From contig WELA01005328.1 in the NCBI GenBank assembly GCA_009602735.1, forward strand, positions 304,738-360,093: a stretch of 55,356 bases of DNA, written 5' to 3'. A program made the translations under genes and the position numbers. Shown piece after piece: positions 34,489-44,519 of this stretch. The stretch's first letter is position 1; every line of letters begins with the position of its first letter. The notes beneath the pieces are model-generated. The model saw only the letters and a list, made by a program, of their open reading frames with translations, was not told where the DNA came from and ran no database searches. The DNA comes from Mesotaenium endlicherianum. Its lineage: Eukaryota > Streptophyta > Zygnematophyceae > Zygnematales > Mesotaeniaceae.

Positions 34489-37400
34489 GCCAGGAGCCTA
34501 CCACCCCAAGACCCACTTCACGAGAAGGCAACACGCCAAGTGAGGTGGAGACCCCCGTTGAAGACGACGTTCCAGCCCCAATGAGTTTGAGAGGTTACCT
34601 TGGAGGAGAGAAGGTCCACATCTTGGTGGATAGCGGAGCTCAAGGCAACTTCATTGCTGCAGATTTTGCCACCAAGCACGGTATTACTATGCGAACTCTT
34701 GACCACGACGAGGAGATTATGATGCCCGATGGATTCTCCTATACTACCCCTTCCAAGAAGACGTACCCCTTGGCACTCTCTATCAAGTCCTTCAAGGATA
34801 GAGTAGTGTTCTCCCCCATGCAATTGGGCAAGTACGACGTCATCCTAGGGACGCCTTGGTTGACCAAGCACAACCCCCAAGTTGATTGGAGGACCGGTAC
34901 TATCAAGATCAAGAATGACATCACTTCAAGAATCTGTATTTTGCGCGCAATCCAGAATATCCAGACCCAAGACATCCAGAAGCCGGCACACGAGATACTA
35001 TTGTCCGCCCTCCAACTCAAGAGACTTGTGAGGAAGGGACACGAGCTTCTTTTGGCCTTGATCACGCCAAAAGACATCAAGAAAGACATCGAGAGTCAAG
35101 AAGGCAGCCCCGTTCCCAAGGAGATACAAGAAGTCTTTGAGGACTACAAAGAAGTGTTCTCCCCGGAATTGCCCAAGGGCCTACCCCCCAAAAGATTCGT
35201 AGACCACAAGATAGAGTTGGAGCCCGGAAGCAAGCCCATCTCTCGGCCTACGTTCAAAATGTCATACACGGAGCTAGACGAAGTCAAGAAGCAAATCAAG
35301 GAGCTACTGGAGCATGGCTTCATTCGACCTAGCAAGTCGCCATTTGGAGCCCCGGTGCTATTTGTCAAGAAGAAAGATGGTACCTTGAGGATGTGTGTGG
35401 ACTATCGCGCCCTCAACAAGATCACCATCAAGAATCGATACCCGCTGCCGCGCATGGATGAGCTCATGGACCGGCTGGTTGGAGCCAAGTACTTCACGAA
35501 GATTGACTTACGGAGCGGCTACCACCAGATTCGCATCGCAGAACCGGACATAGAGAAGACGGCATTCAGGACAAGATATGGACATTTTGAGTTCATGGTC
35601 CTGCCATTTGGACTCACCAACGCGCCAGCAACTTTCATGACTATGATGAACACCATATTTCAGCCCATGTTGGACAGATTTGTGGTGGTATTCATCGATG
35701 ACATCCTTATCTACAGCAAGACCCTTGAAGAGCATGCGAGACACTTGAAAGAAGTCCTTGAAGTATTGAAGCAAAACAAGCTGTTTGCGAAGGAGTCAAA
35801 ATGCGAGTTTGCCAAACAAGAAGTGGAGTTCCTAGGTCTCCACGTGACTGCTGATGGCATCAAGATAGACCCCAAGAAGACCACGGTGGTGGAGGAATGG
35901 CCAACCCCCACGACCAAGAAAGAACTCCAGTCATTCTTGGGATTTGCCAATTGGTACAGAAAATTCATCCAAGGCTTCTCGCACATAGCAGCCCCCCTGA
36001 CAGATCTACTCAAGAAGGACAGGCTATATACATGGACCGAGAAAGAGGAAGAGGCATTTCAAGAGTTAAAGCGAAGATTGACCACATCCCCGGTGCTCAC
36101 ACTCCCAAGTCCAAACCCAGATTGGCCCTTCCACGTCATCACCGATGCATCTTCCTATGCAATAGGAGCAATCCTGCTTCAAGACCAAGGCAAGGGACTG
36201 CAGCCCATCGCCTACGAGTCAAGGAAGCTAAATCCAGCCGAGCAAAATTATACAACCACGGAGCGAGAGGCATTGGCGATTGTACATGCCTTGAAGGTTT
36301 GGCGCTGCTACGTTGAAGGACGCAAAGTACTGGTCACCACGGACCACGAGGCGTTAAAGCACCTCCAAACGCAGCCGTATCTCTCAAGGAGACAAGCAAG
36401 ATGGAGCGGATACTTGCAACAATACAACATCACGATTCAGTACCAGCCCGGCAAGACAAACCCGGCTGACCCCCTCTCAAGACTGCAATTAAATGCAGTG
36501 ATGGTATCCCTGAAGACAGATCTGGAAGCTCGATTTTCAGCCGCCTATGAAAGAGACCCTTACTACAAGAACGGAGAAGCAGCCTTGGACCCATACAAGA
36601 AGCAAGAAGGCAATTATTGGGTGAGGCAAGACACGGGCCAGAGATGTGTTCCTAATGACTTAGACCTCCGGCTCTTGCTTCTACAAGAAGCACACGACAA
36701 CCCTCTTGGAGGACACTTTGGAATCCTAAAGACCACGGGCGTTCTAGCTAGGACTTGTTGTTGGCCAGGCATGTCTAAGCAAGTCAAAGAGTACTGCAGG
36801 AGCTGTGACACATGCCAAAGAGTCAAGCCATCATCGCAAAAGGCGGGAGGACTCCTCCAACCACTACCAATCCCCGAAAGACAATGGACGGACATCTCAA
36901 TGGACCTTATCGTGGACTTGCCCGTGACACCTCGAGGCCATAATGCAATACTCACGGCGGTGGACAGACTTACCAAGATGGCTCATTTTATTCCCACGAC
37001 GACTAAGGCTACAGCACCACAACTTGCAAGACTCATCTTTGACAACATCTTCCGACTCCATGGACTACCATCAAGAATTGTGTCAGATAGAGATCCAAGA
37101 TTCACAAGCCATTTCTGGAAAAATCTCTTCAAGAACTTGGGTACATCGCTGGATATGTCTACCGCCTACCACCCACAATCAGATGGGCAAACCGAGCGTA
37201 TGAATCGTACCCTAAAGACCTCTCTAAAGGCCTACGTGTCTACCCTCGAGCAAGACTGGGACATGTACTTGACCCCCCTCGAGTTTGCCTACAACAACAC
37301 TACGCAGGCCTCTACCCAAGAGTCCCCATTCTTCCTCAACTATGGCTTCCATCCGACCACGCCACTGAGCTTCACGGCTGGCCATGATGAAGTACCTGCA

Positions 37401-38075
37401 GCCACAGATTTTATGGAGACATTAGAAGCAGCCCTTACAGCAGCGAAGAAAGCTCTACAACACGCGCAAGATGCTCAAGCAAGAGTGGCGAACAGATCCA
37501 GAAGAGAAATTACGTACAGAGTGGGTGACAACGTGTTACTATCATCCAAGAACATTTCCCTGAACAACAGGCCTGCCGGCAGCAAGTTCTCTCCCAAGTA
37601 TTTGGGACCCTTCAAGATTATCCAGCAAGTCAACCCCGTTGCTTTCAAGCTAGAACTTCCCCAGACTATGCACATCGACCCCGTATTCCACGCTTCCCTC
37701 TTCAAGCCATATGTGCAACCCGACAACAAGTTCCCAGGACGTGTGACAACCCCACCAGCCCCAACAATAGTGGATGATCATTTGGAGTACGAAGTGGAAG
37801 ACATAGTGGCTATGAGAAATTTCAGGAGACAGCAGCAATACTTGATCAAGTGGAAAGGATATCCAGATTCGGAGAATAGTTGGGTGGCGGCGCACTACCT
37901 TGACAAAGTTCAACGAAAGTTGAAGCGCTTCCATACCGCCAACCCCCATCTTGGACCAGCCCCAAGTCTCTCTACCAGTAGCCCGGAGACTTCAGGGAGG
38001 CAGCCTGCCACCATCAAGAAGCAGCAGCAGACCCCTTGGAGGCAGCCTGCAAGAACCACAAAGAGGAAAAAATGA
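34410..38075 (+). CDS. pol: Pol polyprotein of element C: PR-RT-RNase H-IN-chromodomain
   Basis: The open frame is 1,221 codons, in the -1 frame relative to gag and overlapping it; the true product probably begins at the frameshift point (34467-34473) rather than at the ATG at 34410. Protease has a normal DSGA (Asp at residue 74). RT has '[13 protein letters not shown]' and 'VVFIDDIL' (Asp 430, 431). RNase H begins at about residue 570 ('[12 protein letters not shown]'). Integrase has the HHCC zinc domain (about 765-810) and a D,D35E core ('SMDLIVDLP', 'IVSDRDPRF', 'DGQTERMN'). A chromodomain ('YEVEDIVAM', '[15 protein letters not shown]', about 1126-1180) follows and in this family steers integration to methylated-histone chromatin. 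No stops or shifts are present. Confidence 0.95.
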   Translation: MLLLQGKGPSCTFMPQKVVKKRTAPVGQEPTTPRPTSREGNTPSEVETPVEDDVPAPMSLRGYLGGEKVHILVDSGAQGNFIAADFATKHGITMRTLDHDEEIMMPDGFSYTTPSKKTYPLALSIKSFKDRVVFSPMQLGKYDVILGTPWLTKHNPQVDWRTGTIKIKNDITSRICILRAIQNIQTQDIQKPAHEILLSALQLKRLVRKGHELLLALITPKDIKKDIESQEGSPVPKEIQEVFEDYKEVFSPELPKGLPPKRFVDHKIELEPGSKPISRPTFKMSYTELDEVKKQIKELLEHGFIRPSKSPFGAPVLFVKKKDGTLRMCVDYRALNKITIKNRYPLPRMDELMDRLVGAKYFTKIDLRSGYHQIRIAEPDIEKTAFRTRYGHFEFMVLPFGLTNAPATFMTMMNTIFQPMLDRFVVVFIDDILIYSKTLEEHARHLKEVLEVLKQNKLFAKESKCEFAKQEVEFLGLHVTADGIKIDPKKTTVVEEWPTPTTKKELQSFLGFANWYRKFIQGFSHIAAPLTDLLKKDRLYTWTEKEEEAFQELKRRLTTSPVLTLPSPNPDWPFHVITDASSYAIGAILLQDQGKGLQPIAYESRKLNPAEQNYTTTEREALAIVHALKVWRCYVEGRKVLVTTDHEALKHLQTQPYLSRRQARWSGYLQQYNITIQYQPGKTNPADPLSRLQLNAVMVSLKTDLEARFSAAYERDPYYKNGEAALDPYKKQEGNYWVRQDTGQRCVPNDLDLRLLLLQEAHDNPLGGHFGILKTTGVLARTCCWPGMSKQVKEYCRSCDTCQRVKPSSQKAGGLLQPLPIPERQWTDISMDLIVDLPVTPRGHNAILTAVDRLTKMAHFIPTTTKATAPQLARLIFDNIFRLHGLPSRIVSDRDPRFTSHFWKNLFKNLGTSLDMSTAYHPQSDGQTERMNRTLKTSLKAYVSTLEQDWDMYLTPLEFAYNNTTQASTQESPFFLNYGFHPTTPLSFTAGHDEVPAATDFMETLEAALTAAKKALQHAQDAQARVANRSRREITYRVGDNVLLSSKNISLNNRPAGSKFSPKYLGPFKIIQQVNPVAFKLELPQTMHIDPVFHASLFKPYVQPDNKFPGRVTTPPAPTIVDDHLEYEVEDIVAMRNFRRQQQYLIKWKGYPDSENSWVAAHYLDKVQRKLKRFHTANPHLGPAPSLSTSSPETSGRQPATIKKQQQTPWRQPARTTKRKK
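34467..34502 (+). promoter_or_regulatory. Predicted -1 ribosomal frameshift signal of element C
   Basis: A AAA AAC (34467-34473) sits in the gag frame exactly as X XXY YYZ. After a 10-nt spacer comes a perfect 7-bp stem GGTAGGC / GCCTACC with loop CAGGA (34484-34502). The gag stop codon (34486-34488) lies within the stem. A -1 slip moves gag into the pol frame. Confidence 0.72.
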
Positions 38076-38700
38076 CATTAGACACTTTTCTCTTCTTGCT
38101 GTTTCTGGACAGAAATCTAAAACTGCTACTGGCGATAGGTCTCTTCATAATAAATTCTGAAAATTTACTTGGCTGTAGTCCATGAGTAGCCGGTCATTTA
38201 GAGTCCAAGTTTGCTCAATTTGGAGCATTGGTGAGAGAGATATGATGCTCTAAGTAGAAGGGGGTCAGGCTGCTGGCATTGTTAGGGCAGAATATGCCTT
38301 CTGACATTGTGCCCTCCCCTGAACTTGGAATGCTGTGAAACTCAAGACTCTGGTAGAACATCCTACAGCGCCCAATTTGAGACTTAGTTTGGAGCATTTG
38401 GAGAAGTATAGAAGGACTTATGATTTTCAGAAGTTTCTGCACAGCTTTGGAGGAGTGCCTACTCTCTCAGCTCTCAACGACACTCCAGAACTTAGAATGC
38501 TCTCAAATTTGGTGACCCGGTAGAGTTCTCCGACGCGGTCCGTCTGGCACTCAAATTTTCAGATTTGGAGCAGTTCTGTGGCCGCTATGAATTTTTGAGT
38601 TCGTGGCAGATTCTGGGCCAACTTGTACAATTTTCTTTATCATTAAGGAGTAGGCTAGCCAATAAGGTCACACCACCTACGACCTTGCCTAGTCTACCTT

Positions 38701-38815
38701 ACATGTGTAGCACCTGACTTGGCGCCTTTGACTAGTCCTCTTCACATGTGTGGCATCTGACTTGAAACTGTTGACTAGTTTGCTCCACATGTGTAAGACC
38801 TGACTTGACGCGCCG
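38701..38815. repeat. 43-bp tandem repeat in element C, about 2.7 units
   Basis: Units start ACATGTGT at 38701, 38744 and 38787 and share 'acctgacttg' and 'tgactagt' words. Confidence 0.85.
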
Positions 38816-38833
38816 AGACGTCGCTTTTTCTAT

Positions 38834-38844
38834 CGGGGGGGTGA
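38834..38844 (+). other. Polypurine tract of element C
   Basis: CGGGGGGGTGA directly before the TG of the 3' LTR; this is the expected plus-strand primer position. Confidence 0.75.
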
Positions 38845-39347
38845 TGTAGTGATTTGAGTTATTATATATTAGTTTGCATATATTTTAATGTTTTCAAATA
38901 TATTTGGAGTAGTATTGTGTGGAGTCAAGTGTGAATAGGTACTCTAGTAACTTGGTTCATGTCCTTTGAACCTTCCAAGGCATTTTCGAAGTTAGAGGAA
39001 AGACCTAGAAGAACTCCATGTGGCAAAAGTCAAATGTGCCATTTTTAGGTCAAAAGGACATGTGTACATTATTCTAGAAAGAGGTGGCAAGTTTTGGGAT
39101 GTGTTGGGTGCCAACACATCAACATACACCTTCCTAGAAATTACTTATGTAGCAAGTATATAAACAAGAGCTAGAACATAGAAAGACATGGGAGAATCAC
39201 TCTTGTACTTGCCAAAATCCAGAAATATATTAACTTTCAAGAAGCCATCTCTCTTTCAAGAAGCTACCACTTGTGTTCAAAGATCCTTGTCTTGAATAGA
39301 TAAAGTATTCTGTTTTACTAAGTACTTTATCTATCTGTTTCACTACA
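38845..39347 (+). repeat. 3' LTR of element C
   Basis: 503 bp, the same length as the 5' LTR, with about six differences, three of them adjacent (TCC versus GGG in AGACATTCCAGAA / AGACATGGGAGAA). Confidence 0.95.
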
Positions 39348-39352
39348 GTCTG
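39348..39352. repeat. 5-bp target duplication of element C, right copy
   Basis: GTCTG, identical to 32663-32667. Confidence 0.92.
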
Positions 39353-39584
39353 GCTCATTGCTGGTTCCATGTCCCTAGCCTTTTGACTGACCACTCGGTC
39401 CACATCCCCATCCCATTCTGGGTGTGGGTATGACGTGTCGTGACCACTTTGACAGTGACAACGACTCAACATGGCCGCTGACTCGGTCCTCTGGTCGGTG
39501 AGTCAATGCTGACTTTCCGTACCTGGGTGGCCGTGACTTGCGCTGCGCGTGCGGCATCGTCAAGTGGATAGCAGACGCGACAGC

Positions 39585-39875
39585 TGTCGTGCCTAACAGT
39601 GTCGGACCCCTGGCGCGTGCGTGGCTTCTCAGCACGTGTGCCTTCGACTTGGTTGACGTGTCGGTGCGTCACTGCACGTGGAAATCGACCGGGTTGGTCG
39701 TCTTTGCACGTGTGTCGATGATAGTCTGGTTGGGGTTTGACCCATTCCTGGTCTTCCTGCACTTGCATCATGCGGTGGGCATCCCACACTTAGTGCTTCC
39801 CATGTTCAACCAGTTCCTCATTCAACACTTGGCATAAATTTTCGAAGAGATAGCTTATCTTCAGTTTCCCTTACA
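39585..39875 (-). repeat. 3' LTR of the PHD-type gypsy element
   Basis: On the minus strand it starts TGTAAGGGAAACTG and ends ACGACA (291 bp). A purine tract (AAAGGGAGGGG) stands directly before it, downstream of the PHD coding region, so it is the 3' LTR of that element. It is closely similar to 31379-31671. Confidence 0.85.
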
Positions 39876-41222
39876 CCCCTCCCTTTCGGCTGAGGCATCC
39901 CTGTCTTTCTGCTGAAAGCTTTTTTTCCTGGCCCTGTGGCTGGGGGTTTTGGGAAGGCAGTCAGGACATTCCCACCGTCCTGCCATAATCTCTTTTTCAC
40001 CAATGCAGAAGGTGTGCCAATGGGCACCACACTTATCGCAGATTACCATTGCTTCTTGATCATCCAGCACTGTGCAGCTGGCACAAGGCGTGGCTGGCAC
40101 CAATTCCTCGGGCTCAGTCTTAACTGTAGAATCAATATTTGGCAAATGGCAAAGCGAACAGTTCTGCACGTGATCTCTCATGGTCTTACCATCAGAACCT
40201 TCCAGTTCCATCACACCATTGTCGAACGCATGTTTCACGCGTAAGATTGCTGCACCTGAACTGGTGTCAATGGTGGTCTTAGTCTGGTGCTTGCGGTGGA
40301 CTAAGTCTCCTTCCTGGATCTGCGTCATTTGCAGGCGGTAGCTCCCATCTCGCGTCCTGGCGTAACGCTGTATGTCTCTTTTCTGTGCAATTTTCAGATT
40401 GTCCGGGGCAGCAGGCATCATGTGCTCCAATAACACCTTGCGGCGCAACATGACCTTTAACAGTTCATCAGGGTTGTCCAGATCTTTCACCTGCTCAATC
40501 TCCTATTTGATGCTGCTGGGCTCAACTGGACTTCTTCCAAACAGAATTTGATAAGGCGAGTAATTTGCCAAAGCAGCTTGCTTGCTAAATCTGTAACCCA
40601 TAACCAGCCATGGCAGGGCCAGATCCCAATCACGCTTATCATGCTCAAGGCAAAATTTGCGTAAAGCAGACTTAATGGTTTGCACCATCCGTTTCGCCAG
40701 ACCATCTGCTTGTGGGTGGTCTCTAGACGTAGTGCGATGGTCAATAAAACATTTATCCAAGAGTTTCTTAAAAGATCCTTGGAACTCAGACCCTTCGTCT
40801 GTCAGCACTTCTGCTGGGGCTCCATGACGTACAATCACACCATTGAGGAGCGCTTCCGCGTTCCCCAAGCTTTCCTTAGCGATTAGAGGTACCACCTCTA
40901 TCCACTTAGAAAAATGCTCAATCATGACCATAATGTACTTGTTACCTCGCTTAGACAGCGGTAGCTCACCTGCGAGATCGCAGCTCCACCGGTAGCCTAG
41001 GCCCATGATTGGCAGAGGTTGCAGGTGTGGGTGTTGCTGCGTAAAACCAGCCTTGACGCGATCGCAGCTTGTACAGGCCTTGATCACATCCTCACACTGC
41101 TGCTTCATGCCCCTCCACCAGTAAGACAGCTCCAGAAGACTGTATGTCTTCTTGACACCATAGTGTCCAGTATTCTCATGCATTTCCTGCACCAGAGCTC
41201 GTCTTTTGGTGGGTTCTGGCAC
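39861..41222 (-). pseudogene. Gypsy integrase with C-terminal PHD finger (5'-truncated, one stop)
   Basis: On the minus strand from about 41222: an HHCC zinc domain ('HENTGHYGVKKTYSLLELSY' and two CxxC-spaced cysteines) and an integrase core with 'SCDLAGELP' and 'LTDEGSEFQG'. The third catalytic residue, expected Glu, is Lys ('DGLAKRMVQ', GAA to AAA). A TAG at 40503-40505 interrupts the frame, which continues in phase. Downstream at about 39958-40092 is a full C4HC3 PHD finger ('CASC', 'CDKCGAHWHTFC', 'WECPDC'). PHD fingers read histone H3 tails; here one takes the place usually held by a chromodomain. RT and everything upstream are missing; the fragment starts 12 bp from the MULE terminal repeat. 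Confidence 0.82.
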
Positions 41223-41233
41223 TAACTTTTGGT

Positions 41234-41456
41234 GGGTCAGTCACAAAAGTGGTGGTGGAATATTTTGGAAACGAAAGAGAGAAGTTTGTGTGTAAGGTAG
41301 AGTCGTGTGCGGATTCGTGTGGCACTTCATTTAATCGTGTAAGGCCTACTTGGTCTCACCTTACATGTGCGAGTGCTGATTTTGTAATAACGAAACTTGG
41401 AGTGCTACATGTTGAAATAAACGAAACTTGGAGTGCTACTTTTTGGTAATTACCCC
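41234..41456 (-). repeat. Right TIR of the MULE
   Basis: Reads GGGGTAATTACCAAAAAG from the outside. It contains two copies of GTAGCACTCCAAGTTTCGTT about 40 bp apart, which could be transposase-binding repeats. Confidence 0.9.
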
Positions 41457-41465
41457 TTATTTGCT
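41457..41465. repeat. 9-bp target site duplication, right copy
   Basis: TTATTTGCT, identical to 30822-30830. Confidence 0.9.
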
Positions 41466-42286
41466 TGCGTCCCGCAGTACATCAGCTGGAACGGATAAAC
41501 TGACTGCATAAACGGAACAATCCGTCAGCTTTGCAAGCGGTGCGTGGGTACGAAAGTGGTACGAGCAGACCAAACCGGGCGCCTGACGGGGGCAACTGGC
41601 TGCAAGCTCGAGTCGTAAGACGAGCATTGCCGCTTCGGCACTGCATGTGGGTTAAGCTAAACCGAACTTCGTAAGCATTTGAGGAGAAGACTTGCCATGC
41701 AACCTCTCATAGGAAGTCAATGACGTTGATGCAGCTTGTGCAGCTTGTTTGCGGCTGTGACATATTTCACAGTAGGTGCATGAATCGGTGAGGATGTCCG
41801 ATGCGCGTGGTAGTCTCCGATGCACTGGAGCCCGGGCAGGCCCGAATGGGCCCGAGCAGGCCCGAGGGTTCTCAAGCTCGCTCCGAGCTGCTCCAAGCTC
41901 GAGAACTGGGGAGTTTCCTTTAGATACCTCTAGCTCTTCTGCAAGGTTTATGCTTGACCTCAACTCATTGGTTGTAAAGATCTTGTCAGAGAAAAATGCA
42001 CCAATGGGAAATGTGGAGAGTATGTGAGCTGGACGTGAAGGCACTTGTACTTGTCCGCGTGCCTCGCAAGAATGCTGCGCGTCGCGCTCCTAAGAACCTG
42101 GCGGGAGAAGCTGTGCTGAAGAGGTCTGTACCTGCTGCAACAGCGTCCTGCAGGCAGTAAGTCGTTCAAGCTCGTATATAAGTTACGAATCAACGCTCTA
42201 TTCAACACCATCCTACCTTCTACATAAGTTCCTGCCGAGCTCCCGCCCGCCTAGACCACCTGCGAGTCTATTACCAGGAGAAAGAA
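41466..42286 (+). promoter_or_regulatory. Upstream region and TATA box of the LHCII gene
   Basis: No gene. TATATAAG at 42175-42182 lies about 105 bp before the start codon and is a good TATA box. A GATAA word (41494) is compatible with light-regulated I-box elements but is too short to be convincing. A short GGCCCGA(G/A)-type repeat lies at 41830-41870. Confidence 0.55.
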
Positions 42287-44519
42287 ATGGCTGCCCTTAC
42301 CGTCGCTACCCTCTCCTCCTCTGCCCTCGCTGGCCAGGTATTCCAGCCCATGCATATATGATGGTCGTCCCTCAGGCAGCTGTGCCTTTATCATAACTTC
42401 ACCGAGCTCTCGGAATCTGTAACAAAGTGTTCAGAGATTGATTCTAAAGTCTGCCAAAACTGTTGCTTGATTTCCGAATTGTTGACACTCAAAGTAGATC
42501 TCTTCGAAGTGCATCCCGATAGCTCAAACTATGCTGACGAATCAATGAGTAGGGAGACTGTGTGACTCACTAGCTGCAGCATTATGCAACCACATTGTCA
42601 GAGCCTAGGTCTGTTGCCTCACTCTTTAGCTCCAGCACATGACCAATGGTTCCACCCCCCTACGCTTCACGTGCACCCCCCCCCCCCTCCCCCATTCTAA
42701 CACTTTATACAACCTGGCCTATGTGCAGGCCCTGTTCCAGAATGGGAACGAGCTGGCGCAGCGGGTGAACGCGGGAGAGGCCCGCGTGACCATGCGCACC
42801 GTCAAGCAGTCCTCCTCCAGGTACAGGCCCCAGGCTGCCACCTCGTGCTTGCCTGCAGATGCAGCATGCTCGACTGCTGCTGTGGCTTGTGCCAACTTGC
42901 ATCAGCTTCCTTTCCCTTGCAGTCCAAGTGCCAAGATGCATGCCCTGCTCTGGTGGGGTGCTTACTGGGCAGCTCCTGCAGGCTCCTTGTGCCGTTGCAC
43001 CCAGCTGAAGCACAGGCAATCGCAGTACCTGTCGCTTGCGAAGGCTGCAGAATACAAGGAAGTCCTGAGAGCTCACTCCCAGCCGAACATGTCGCTGACG
43101 TGCGACTGCGCCTGGGTGTGTGGTGGGGCTCATGCTCCGGGCTCTGTGTGTGGGGGTGCCTCTTGGCAGCAGCATCTGGTACGGCCCTGACCGCCCCAAG
43201 TTTTTGGGCCCTCTGTCGGGTGAAACCCCCTCCTACCTCACGGGAGAGTACGCCGGAGACTACGGCTGGGACACGGCTGGCCTCTCCGCCGACCCCGAGA
43301 CCTTCAGGCGCTTCCGCGAGGTGCGGCCCATGCCCTCCTCTGCCCTGCCTCGCCACCGCCACTGCTGCCCCCCTGCCTTGTGCAGCTCTGGTGTCCTTTG
43401 GACTTGCTGACCAGTGCTTGCAGCTTGTATATGGAATGCTCCTGCCGCTGCTCCTGCCGCTGCTCCTGCTGCTGCTCCTCTGCTCTTTATGTTTCTGGAA
43501 GTGATTTTGACGAGTTAGGCTCATAGAGGCCCCTTTTTGTAATTGGCTTGGGATACAGACTGAGCATTGCAGCCTGTATGTCAAGCCAAACTTGGATTTT
43601 TCCGGTTGTGGGGGTGGAGGACCATGTCTCCATCATGGAATGTGCAATCACACACCCACGCAAGAAAATCACTTGTTCAATCATCCAGGGCTCGGGGCCT
43701 GCAATGCCGAGTCAATCTGAAACTTGTGTCTCCTCTCTATCCTGTCTTGTGGTCCGCCAGATTGAGCTGATCCACTCGCGCTGGGCGCTCCTGGGCGCAT
43801 TCGGCATCCTCACGCCGGAGGCGCTGGACAAGTACGCGGGCGTCAAGTTTGGGGAGTCCGTGTGGTTCAAGGCAGGCGCGCAAATCTTTGCCTCCGACGG
43901 CCTCAACTACCTGGGCAACCCCGCGCTGGTGCACGCGCAGTCCATCATCGCCACGCTGGCGGTCCAGGTCATCCTCCTGGGAGCTGTGGAGGGCTACCGC
44001 GTGGCTGGTGGGCCCCTCGGGGAGGTCGAGGACCCCCTGTACCCGGGCGGCGCCTTTGACCCCCTGGGCCTGGCTGACGACCCCGAGGAGTTTGCCGAGC
44101 TCAAGGTGAGGGAGGGGAGGTGGGGGGGGGAGGGATGGGAGAGGGGGACAGGATAGTTATCATTATGTGCTGTAACGCTGCAGACCTCAATATCAAGAGC
44201 CTTCAGGAGAGGTCCCTGCCCAATGCCCTGGGCATACTGACCTGATCCGTCTTTTGAACTCAAACCTGTGCTGGCTCGTGCTCGTGCGCAATGCCTCTTC
44301 CAGTGGCGCCGAATGCCCGTCTGACCCTGCACCCCTGCTTTGCAAACGCAGGTGAAGGAGATCAAGAACGGGCGCCTGGCGCAGTTCTCGGTGTTCGGGT
44401 TCTTCGTGCAGGCCATCGTGACGGGCAAGGGCCCTCTCCAGAACCTGGAGGACCACCTGGCTGACCCCTGGGCCAACAATGCATGGGCTTACGCCACCGC
44501 CTTTGTCCCCGGCCAGTAG
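42287..44519 (+). CDS. Major LHCII chlorophyll a/b-binding protein (5 exons)
   Basis: Exons 42287-42337, 42729-42820, 43173-43320, 43761-44105 and 44352-44519 join with GT-AG introns to 267 codons plus stop. Residues 1 to about 40 are a Ser/Ala/Arg-rich chloroplast transit peptide. The mature protein has the WYGPDR trimerisation motif of major LHCII, helix B '[15 protein letters not shown]' (Glu and His chlorophyll ligands), a '[13 protein letters not shown]' segment, helix C '[16 protein letters not shown]' with 'EGYR', helix A '[18 protein letters not shown]' (Glu, Asn, Arg and Gln ligands), and C-terminal '[14 protein letters not shown]'. It binds chlorophyll a/b and carotenoids in the thylakoid membrane as the PSII antenna. 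Odd: the usual GRLAMFSMF reads GRLAQFSVF. It is closest to Lhcb1-3/Lhcbm; I do not assign a member. Confidence 0.95.
43440..43485. repeat. GCTCCTGCC repeat in LHCII intron 3
   Basis: A tandem CTCCTGCCG/CTCCTGCTG run of nine-base units within the intron. Confidence 0.8.

Larger units (their letters stand above)
38076..38844. other. 3' untranslated part of element C
   Basis: 770 bp without a gene between pol and the 3' LTR. It contains a three-unit 43-bp tandem repeat (38701-38815) and ends in the polypurine tract. Confidence 0.75.
32668..39347 (+). mobile_element. Full-length Ty3/gypsy chromovirus (element C)
   Basis: 6,680 bp with two 503-bp LTRs that differ at only about six positions by eye, a perfect GTCTG target duplication, a tRNA-Met primer-binding site, uninterrupted gag and pol frames, and a G-run polypurine tract before the 3' LTR. 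All parts needed for transposition appear intact, so this is a recent and possibly still competent insertion. It lies inside the MULE, downstream of the 3' LTR of a truncated minus-strand gypsy element. Confidence 0.95.
30831..41456. mobile_element. Mutator-like element (MULE) with long TIRs and nested retrotransposons
   Basis: The element begins GGGGTAATTACC and ends with its exact complement. The inverted terminal repeats are about 222 bp (30831-31052 and 41234-41456), and a perfect 9-bp target duplication flanks the whole. Long TIRs with a 9-bp duplication are the hallmark of the Mutator superfamily. No MuDR-type transposase was recognised inside, so this copy looks non-autonomous. Its interior is the 3' end of a PHD-type gypsy element, two LTRs of that family, about 1.2 kb of unassigned DNA and the complete element C (6,680 bp). 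Without element C and its duplicated target the MULE would be about 3.9 kb. Confidence 0.88.

Noticed and set aside
31379..39875. Idea that the two PHD-family LTRs bound a single short element
   Set aside because: No primer-binding site follows the first, no purine tract precedes the second, and the outer 5-mers do not match.
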